From Taxillus chinensis (Eukaryota > Streptophyta > Magnoliopsida > Santalales > Loranthaceae), in the NCBI GenBank assembly GCA_023512835.1, contig CM042085.1, positions 41,192,189 to 41,256,188 of the forward strand: a stretch of 64,000 bases of DNA, read 5' to 3'. Position 1 is the stretch's first letter, and every line of letters begins with the position of its first letter. The notes beneath the pieces were generated by a model. That model did not search any database. It was not told the origin of the DNA and saw only the letters and a list, made by a program, of their open reading frames with translations. A program made the translations under genes and the position numbers. Shown in pieces: positions 56,811-64,000 of this stretch.

Positions 56811-57176
56811 ACCATGTAATATCTCCACTACGGAGTCCTAAATAAATTGCACTTTGCATGTTTATGTGATACGTGTGTGTATATATACATATATATGTTA
56901 AATAAATAAATAAATAAAACCGTCCCAACGATCAGTCGCGGCCGACATAAGATTCAAAAAAACAAAATTTCCGTGAATAGTACTCGGGGTACTGTTCATG
57001 TCACTATTCATGAATAGTACTCAGGGTTACTGTTGCATGAATAGTATCCGGGGTTACTGCTGCATGAACAGTACCCCGCACCCCTTATTTGACTTCTTAA
57101 TAATAATAATCATAAAAATCAAAAAAATGGAAGTCTCACATTGGAGGTTTTACAAAACTTCCTTCTCCATGACTCC

Positions 57177-57184
57177 TATATAAA
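57177..57184 (+). promoter_or_regulatory. Second TATA box in Ogre 3' LTR
   Basis: TATATAAA preceded by CTCC and followed by GGGTTTCTCTCCCCTTCTAC, then CACACC..: a typical plant core promoter and leader. It may be the element's main promoter, leaving the upstream MSA promoter as a separate unit. Confidence 0.55.
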
Positions 57185-58515
57185 GGGTTTCTCTCCCCTT
57201 CTACAAACACACCAACATCAAATACACAAAACTCTAGAAAAGAGAGTAGAGTGTAAAATTAATCTTTTTCCTTCTTTTGCAGAAAAAAGAGGCATTCGGG
57301 AGGAGGGCGCCTTTGGTCCGCATTATTTCAGGTTTTTTATTCCTTTCCTTCTTTTGTTTTAATTATTATTTTGTTTGTAAATTAGTAGTTAGTTTGTAAT
57401 TTAGCATAATTAGTTAGTTAGTTAGTTTTTAAATTAATTTATAATTAAATTAGTAATTAGTTTGTAATTAAATTTAGCATAATTAGTTAGTTAGTTAGTT
57501 TTTAAATTAATTTGTAATTCTAAGTAGTATAATTAAATTAGCGTAATTAGTTAGCTAACATTTAATTAGCATAATTTATTTAGTGTAAATAATCTGATGT
57601 AGTTGTATATATTTATTTAATTTTCGTTAAAAAAACAGATCACACAAAACAAAAACAAAAATAAATAAATAAATAAATAAATAAAACAAGTTATCTGCAG
57701 TTCGGGCCAGTGGTCTTTGGTGTCATACTATTCAAGCCGGTGTTGCCGCCACCAGAATCGACGATTATCATAACCTTGTCAAAGCTAATGTTGATCTTAT
57801 ATATGTATATTTATAATCAGTCCTATAATTATAACTTGCTACAAATGGTTTTTTTATTTTATTTTATTTTTATTTTTGGGTTTGTTTGTAATTGTTTTAT
57901 CATTTTCATGGAGTTGTAAATTGTAAATAAAAAAAAGGGAGGATAGAGACCAACCAAAAAAAAAAGAGTGGTTTTGTTTTGTTTATGTCACAATCACGCA
58001 CATCACATTTATTTCGATATTTAAAAAAAATTGTTTTCAATTTGTTAAAGCAAAAATAGTGTTTTTACAAAAACAAAAACAAAAAAAAATGTTTTTATAA
58101 AAACAAAAAAAATGTTCTTGAACCAAAAACCAAAAAAAAATGAAAAAAGCATACTTCAATTAAAGCAAAAACTTTAGGATTTCCTTTAAAAATTTAGGAT
58201 AAATCAAATTTAACCATAAACTTGACAAATAACTTAGCTAAATAAAAAACGTAGACTTTCTAAGAAAACCAGTGTCTCAACCCAATCACGACAGCAAAAA
58301 TAAATAAAGACCTCCTCTTCTGAAAATAGATACCGAAAGGGCATTATAGGGGTGCTAATCCTTCCCTCCACGTAACCAACTCCCGAACCCTTCTCTGATA
58401 ACGTAGAGGGTATCCGATTGTACCCCAAAAACAGTTGGTGGCGACTCTAAAATTCTCACCATTGGTTTAGTTTGAGCCCACCGCAAAAGGGCCCGGACGA
58501 AAACCGGTGATGACA

Positions 58516-59214
58516 ATAAGCACCCAATATAGTCATTCAAATAGCATGTGACTAGTAAGTAGCCGTTAGAATAGTAACTAGCCGTTATGAATAGTATTCG
58601 TTTGGACTTCCATAAATAGGTATGAGTATGAGATTTTATTTATAAGAGAGTATAGAAGTAAGAAGAAGAATAATAAGAGTTATGACATCAAGTTCTCAAG
58701 TACCGCCATCCGAGAATAGTGTATGAGATGAAGATCGGCGAGCAATACGACTTGAAGTTACAAAGCTATGCTTTGCTGTAGATAAGCTAAATGCTCGTGT
58801 CCAATGGCTGCAATATAATGCGACGAGACACAGGGAGAAGTTTGAGGTTATTCATGCGACAACCACGACAATGTTAGCCGAAGGGTTGTGCAGCTCTACT
58901 GCCGAAACATAACACGTCCTACGCACATACGCTAATACAATTCAAGAAATCTTACGAAGGCCATAGAATATGATATTAATGTTTATGTTTAGGTTTATAA
59001 TATTTTATGCCATAATGTTATCTTACTTTATTGTTTATTGATTATGAAATTATATTATTTTATCCGCGTTAATATTAAATACGTTATAAAAATAAAATAA
59101 TTTCTTATACGTCATAAAAAGTTTAGATACTATATATTATGTCATTTATTTTCTTAAACCAAATTACTATGGGTAAGTAAGTATTACAAGCCTTAACTTT
59201 ACCAAAAGTATAAA
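58516..59214. other. Uncharacterised AT-rich stretch with an ORF remnant
   Basis: Follows the Ogre LTR. The plus frame 58682-58912 reads MTSSSQVPPSENSV, a TGA, then a hydrophilic helical stretch (KLCFAVDKLNARVQWLQYNA, about 58761-58820) to TAA. TATA-like CATAAATAGG lies at about 58612. It may be the 3' end of an unknown transposon gene; I do not recognise the family. From 58930 on I see only AT-rich DNA. Confidence 0.35.
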
Positions 59215-61753
59215 ACATAGGTAAGGCCCAAAAATTTGAATGAGGCAGATTCTGGAGGTCCTATTCAAAAATCCATAACTTGAATTATACAGATCCAATT
59301 GACATGAAACCAAAGCCCATTTGTTCATTTATGACTTAGCTAAAACGTGTAGAAATTTCAGAATTTAATATAAAGCCAATAAATTCCACAAGTTAAAATA
59401 CTACACATAGGTTTAGTATGAATGGGCAAACATTTTAGTATGACTTTAAAATTCAATAACTTTTGTTATACATATGTAAAAATTATAAAATTGATATCCA
59501 TTTGTAGATATTTGAGTCAGTAATTCAGTACAATTGGCTGTTTGTCAAAAACTATAAAATTAAAAATGTTATAATTGAATTAGTAGGGAGTACACCAATG
59601 TGGACTTTTGATGCCAAAGGAACCTTCTAGGTTGAAAAGTCTTAAAACATTTTTAAAATGGTAGGAGGAGATACCCAAATTTTAAGAAAGGATAATAGGA
59701 GGAAGAGAAAGTATTATATATATTTTACATAATTTAATTTAATGCCAAAGTCAAATTCATACACTACTTTCACACTATACACCTACCACCATCCTTGCCT
59801 ATATAAGGAGTGTCTTGCCTCTCCTCTTAATGCACAAATCCCTCAAGCCACACCACGAAATTCCCTCTAAAAACACTCCCTTAAACCCTCTTAACACCCC
59901 AAATACTCTACTCAAATTCTCTTTTGCTTTTGGTACTTACCAAGCGTCGAAGTTCTACGAAAGGTAATACTTAAGATTTTGAAATTTTGAAGTTACTTCT
60001 TATTTATTATGTAGATCTATATGGTTGATTTTACCACCTCATATATACTATATTCATGGTTGGTTTTACCACCTTACATTTGTTATTTATATGATTGGTT
60101 GTACCACCTCGTATATACATACATGGTTGGCCTTGCCACCTCATATATATCTATATATACATGTGTAATTATTTTAAATTATAGTATTTTATCATAGCAT
60201 TGTTATTCTATAATTCAAGTGAAAAGATGAGAATATTAACTTTTAGTTTTATTTTTATTTTTAAGGTTCTAGATAGCGGAGGATCGTAAGGAACGACTTC
60301 CAAAATGAATTCCCCCGACAATCACCCTTCTTCTTCCACAACCCCAATTGTTAATGCTTCAACCTCACAGCTATCCCCATCCTTATCTCCTCTAGATCTT
60401 CCCTTTAGACCCATATCTAATATCCCCTCATGGTTAAGGTGGAAGAACGTAGGAAAAATAAGCTTATCGAACGTATTTTCCGTTCACCCAATACAAAAAG
60501 TAAATCTTATTCAAAAACTCTTAAAGCATATAACATAGTTATTGCACAACTCGAGGCTTACGATGCATGTGATCAAAATAGAAGATGGAACAGCAATAGA
60601 AGTGGGAACCCAAATTAATATTCAACCCTACAAGTACGGTATGCCTATTAAAAGATATAAGTTAAAGTATGATATATATATAAAAAAAGGAGATATGTGT
60701 GATATTGAACTTTTCAAGCATTAATGCTAATTTAGTGTTTTAATATTTTTAAGGTTTAGAACGCAGAGAACGACAAGAGGATTGTAAGGGTTTTTCTCAT
60801 TCCCTTTCTCTTTTTCATTATAGTCTGTATTTTATTATTATTGTAAGGGTTTTTCTTTTCTTCCTTCTCACATTTCTCTTCCTCTTTATCTTATTTTATT
60901 TGAAATTATTATTGTAAGAGTTTTATGTTTCTTATTCGTCTAATTCCATTTTATTGTTGAGAACATTAGTCTCTTTTTAATCTCTCTTGATAGCTATTAA
61001 TTGGGGTAGATAACCATTTTGATATTCGTGGTTATTCTTATTAATCTTGAATGTTTTATTGGAATTCTATAATATGCCTCATGTTATGTATGTTAAAGTT
61101 GTTATAACCTCTTATGTTTGGACAAAGTAAGTTTATGATGGGTGGTTCCAGAAAGACCTCCAATGCATTGGGTAAAGAACATCACTGGAGAGTATCAATC
61201 TAGTTGATAATATGTTATGTTATGTTATGGTATCTGGATAGTTAACCTAGATCATAATGTTATGATGCGATGTCCAAACATAAATCTTATATGCTATGAT
61301 TCCCTTATGAACTGTTAATCATGTATGATGTGCATATGTTATGCTACCTTTTATGAAAATTCCTATGTTCGATATCTTCATGATTTTTCCTTACTCACTT
61401 ATGTTTATCCTTACTGGGCTATTTGAGCTCACCCCTTTTATGATTTCTTTTCCAACCCCAGGTAATTAAAGAAATGGAAAAACTAAGATAAGGAGTCGAG
61501 AAGTGCTTGGAAATAAAGTTGTGTGGAATTTTAAAGATTTATAAGTTTGATTGCTCATGTGCTTGTTATGTAATGATGGGTTAAGGACACTTAGTCTCTA
61601 AACCCCTAAACCTTAAAGATCTTGGATTGAAATTTGTAATAATTAATGGTTTGTTTGATGAAATAAGTAATAGTTTGAAATTGATATAAAATTTGTATAT
61701 TTAATTTCCGCTAACGCACCCGGTTTGGAGGTCCCAAATTTGGGGGCATTACA
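59215..61753 (+). repeat. Long gypsy-type LTR (probably solo)
   Basis: The end AAATTTGGGGGCATTACA (61753) and the likely start AGGTAAGGCCCAAAAATTTG (about 59215) form imperfect inverted termini. TATATAAG at 59800-59807 is followed by a leader with CCTCTCCTCTTAATGCAC. Four about 45-bp repeats with GGTTG.TTTTACCACCTCATATATA lie at 60016-60155. The reading frames at 60305-60724 are short and overlap in three frames, so I do not call a gene. No PBS, PPT or coding domain. The target duplication is not visible, since the right flank is a truncated copia LTR. Confidence 0.55.
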
Positions 61754-63266
61754 GAAAGTCATAGAGTCGAAGCCTTCGAACACTGTTAAGAAAACAGAAC
61801 CCGTAGACTCATAGGTTGAAGGTCGAAAAGTCGATGCTATAAAGACTGGCAAACAAATGAAACTGTAACTCAAGGGTCGTAGAGTCGTAGACTCGTAGAC
61901 TTAAGGGATACAGTCATTATAAAGAAATTGCCACACTTCCAGACTCGGAGATCGATGGCTGAGTGTTATAGTTGAAGGGTCGTATCCTTACAGAAACTCA
62001 GTTTATGAGCCTCTGTGAAAGACTAAGGAAGAAAAGCGAAGTTTAAGACTCGTAGAGTCGAAGATTTTCAGAGCCACTTAGTCAAATATAGTAAACTGAG
62101 AGACCCGAAGGTTGTAGACCCGTAGAGCTAGGGTCGTAGACTCATAGCTATAATAATAGGTAGATTAGATGGACTACAAAGAAGTCACTCTAAGCGTCAT
62201 TCGAAGAGTCGCAGACTTATAGAGTCGTAGACTCGCAGAGTCATAGACTTCAGTTAATGGAGTGACACAAAAGGCTAATCCAACCTGAACTCTAGCCTCG
62301 AAGACTCAAAGATATGAATCGTAGACTCACAGAAACACTATAAAGCCTGAAGCAAATCTTCGCAACTTCCTACAGGTTCTAACTGAAATCTTCGAGTCAA
62401 CGAACCTACGAGGCATCTACTTCCGAGGCAGACTTACAACCCTAAACACAGTCACTTAGCGATATTGTCAGCTAGGGTTCGTATAGCAAGTTTGCACCGT
62501 TTCGAGCAGTTGAGCGCATTAATGACACATTAATTGCTGCCAACTGTTATCCACGGATGAACGGCCAAGATCGACTGCACGTCAAATACGCAGTATGGAC
62601 ATCTGATCTGCAAATCAGAGCAGATCAACCCATCCCCTGTCATTCCACATTTTTAGTGGCGGGAATTCAGTCTGTCGGGATGGACATTAAGGTGCACGAG
62701 CACTTTAATCTTAAAAATATATCTCTCACACACTTAACGACAAAATCAAGAGTTTAACCTCTCTCTCAAAAGAAGGAAACACACAGAATACAAGACAATG
62801 GTTCTGACACACTTGAAATAAATAATCCTTTGTAGAACCAACAAAGTGTGTGTGTTCCAACGAAAGAGAGAGAGAGACTCAGAGAGAAATCTGAGATGTG
62901 TTGTGCGCCGCGGTGAATCAAGAACAAGAGAGTAATCCATCTGATTATTCAAGAAACTTTTGTTCATCAAAGATCTAGCACTTCCATTAAGTCTAATCTC
63001 TGTGTTGTTTTCCACACATCAATCTATCATAAACCATCACTTTCATAACTGAGATCTGTGGAGAAAAGAGCATTTACTCTCTTCTCAGTTTTGACTAATA
63101 GTTCATCATCACTCACGTTATCGCTCACAACACTCCTGTCATCTTCTCCATAAATACTTCCATTATAGTGATCTGTAGAGGAATCCAAAACCAGCTAACA
63201 GTCTAGCTTTCGCAAACGAAGAAAGTCTATTCACCCCCCCCCTCTAGACTCACTTTGGGACCTACA
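61754..63266 (+). repeat. Copia LTR, 5'-truncated, same family as 1576-3500
   Basis: Begins mid-U3 at GAAAGTCATAGAGTCGAAGC (equivalent to about 3020 on the minus strand) and ends CTAGACTCACTTTGGGACCTACA at 63266. The U3 array is on the opposite strand relative to 2400-3480. TATA-like TTAAAAATATATC at about 62713. Poly-C at 63233-63242. No PBS follows, so it is a 3' or solo LTR. Confidence 0.8.
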
Positions 63267-63787
63267 TTATCATATGCATCACATGTGTGTTGTTAAGTGT
63301 TGAAAAAGTCGAAAGAAATCATCCTGTCGCTGAAACCGTAGTCGACCTCAAAGCAAACTGCATCGAAGAACTGCTGCCTCGAAGAGTGCTGCTTCGAAGC
63401 CTCGAAGGTCGAAGCCTTGAAGCATCCAAGGGGCCTTGAAGGTCGAAGCCCTGAAAGCTTCGTAGAGTTGCAGTCCAAAGGGTCAAAGCGAGACGGATTC
63501 AGTTTTCTCGTCACTCAAGCATCGCAAACACGTCAGCACGTCACTGTGCACTTACAATCCAAATCATACCGACTTAAGGAGTGACGTGGACTTACTGCAT
63601 AGTACTCCAACAGGTGGATCCGGAAGATGAAGAGATGGGTCAAAGGAAAGGACGCAGACCTGAAGACTAACTGACAAACTGTGTGACTTCTACGGTACGC
63701 TTCTCACCTCATATATAAGTCACTGATAGAGACGGAGCCCAGAGGTACGTTGTTCGGTTTCACACTCGAACCCTAACCCTAAGCGCT

Positions 63788-63833
<46 letters not shown>

Positions 63834-63960
63834 CTTGTTCTTTCTCTCTTTCTCTCTCTCCTTTGACCACCTTTGAACCTTACAATCTCTCTCTACGAGT
63901 GTCTCTTTCTCTTTTTATAACCTCTATGGTAGGCCCAAGCTCATCAATGGCCGACGAACT
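63267..63960 (+). repeat. LTR-like fragment with TATA and (CT)n
   Basis: No gene. TCGAAG words (63350-63480), TATA (CATATATAAGTC, about 63710), a telo-box-like CCCTAACCCTAAG (about 63768), (CT)n at 63790-63827. This order is that of an LTR promoter and leader. It is cut by the Sirevirus LTR at 63961 (preceding bases GAACT would be its target duplication). Confidence 0.55.
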
Positions 63961-64000
63961 TGTTGGATCAAGCCCAGAATTTGGATAATGCTGATAAAGC
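63961..64000 (+). mobile_element. First 40 bp of another Sirevirus LTR
   Basis: TGTTGGATCAAGCCCAGAAT and following bases match 41341-41380 exactly. The element continues beyond the window. Confidence 0.92.

Larger units (their letters stand above)
56178..58515 (+). repeat. Ogre element 2: 3' LTR (2338 bp)
   Basis: It starts TGTTGGACCCCATTTTG, a typical Ogre LTR start, and ends ACCGGTGATGACA at 58515. Its last part matches 29568-30141. It holds a promoter with a small ORF (below), three about 28-bp repeats of CATGAATAGTA.TC.GGGTTACTG (56970-57080), a second TATA at 57177, a (TTAG)n-rich tract 57400-57560, and an A-rich tract 57600-58150. The downstream duplication (ATAAG, 58516-58520) has no partner because the left end of the element is lost. 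Confidence 0.85.

Noticed and set aside
60305..60724. Ser/Pro-rich ORF of 77 codons and two overlapping frames
   Set aside because: They lie in the leader of an LTR, overlap in three frames and show no domain.
63767..63780. Telomere repeat
   Set aside because: Two CCCTAA units only; more likely a telo-box in a promoter leader.

Overview
This window looks like a repeat-dominated, intergenic stretch of a flowering-plant nuclear genome, probably a eudicot; I cannot name the species. I see no conserved host gene, rRNA or tRNA gene. Nearly all 64 kb is LTR retrotransposon sequence, with elements inserted into elements and solo LTRs on top. Evidence for a plant is the presence of Ty1/copia Sireviruses (initiator-Met PBS TGGTATCAGAGC, repeated GGGGGAG polypurine tracts behind pol, an extra ORF behind pol) and Ty3/gypsy Tat/Ogre elements (an ORF1 before gag, dual RNase H, a PBS beginning TGGCGACTCTGC).

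Layout. 1-3500: minus-strand copia gag, PBS and a long LTR. 3540-7746: plus-strand copia INT-RT-RNase H with five nonsense codons and its 3' LTR. 7820-8920: Sirevirus 3' non-coding remnant. 9097-11012: gypsy solo LTR with a perfect 5-bp target duplication (AGCCC). 11018-12690: Tat-like LTR. 12715-13162 and 26662-28428: Ogre-type element 1 (ORF1 tail plus gag), split by a 13.5-kb composite Sirevirus (13168-26661). That composite has two inverted arms, a U5 terminus at both outer ends, and a perfect CATAG duplication. 28429-29567: fragment of another LTR. 29568-58515: Ogre-type element 2 (truncated 5' LTR, PBS, ORF1, gag-pro, a likely 183-nt intron, pol with dual RNase H and integrase, a 37-bp minisatellite, 3' LTR). 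Its 3' region was entered by a full-length Sirevirus (41341-56059), and that element's 3' LTR was entered by a second copy of the gypsy solo LTR (53533-55260, TSD GCCAC). 58516-61753: uncharacterised sequence and a further long LTR. 61754-63266: truncated LTR of the same family as the one at 1576. 63267-64000: another LTR-like promoter region and the first 40 bp of one more Sirevirus LTR.

Insertion order can be read from the nesting: Ogre elements first, then Sireviruses, then the gypsy element that left solo LTRs. All polyproteins are broken. Eight nonsense codons that I could compare with a sister copy are all C-to-T or G-to-A changes, as expected for methylated, silenced elements.

The most interesting items are: (1) the 'env-like' third ORF of the Sirevirus ends in what looks like a Ulp1/C48 cysteine protease domain; (2) the composite element integrated with two U5 ends; (3) the Ogre 3' LTR carries three exact MSA (M-phase activator) promoter elements, a TATA box, and a 49-codon ORF for a two-helix membrane protein in strong start context; (4) a precise in-frame intron between Ogre gag-pro and pol. 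All boundaries, identities and motifs were read by eye.
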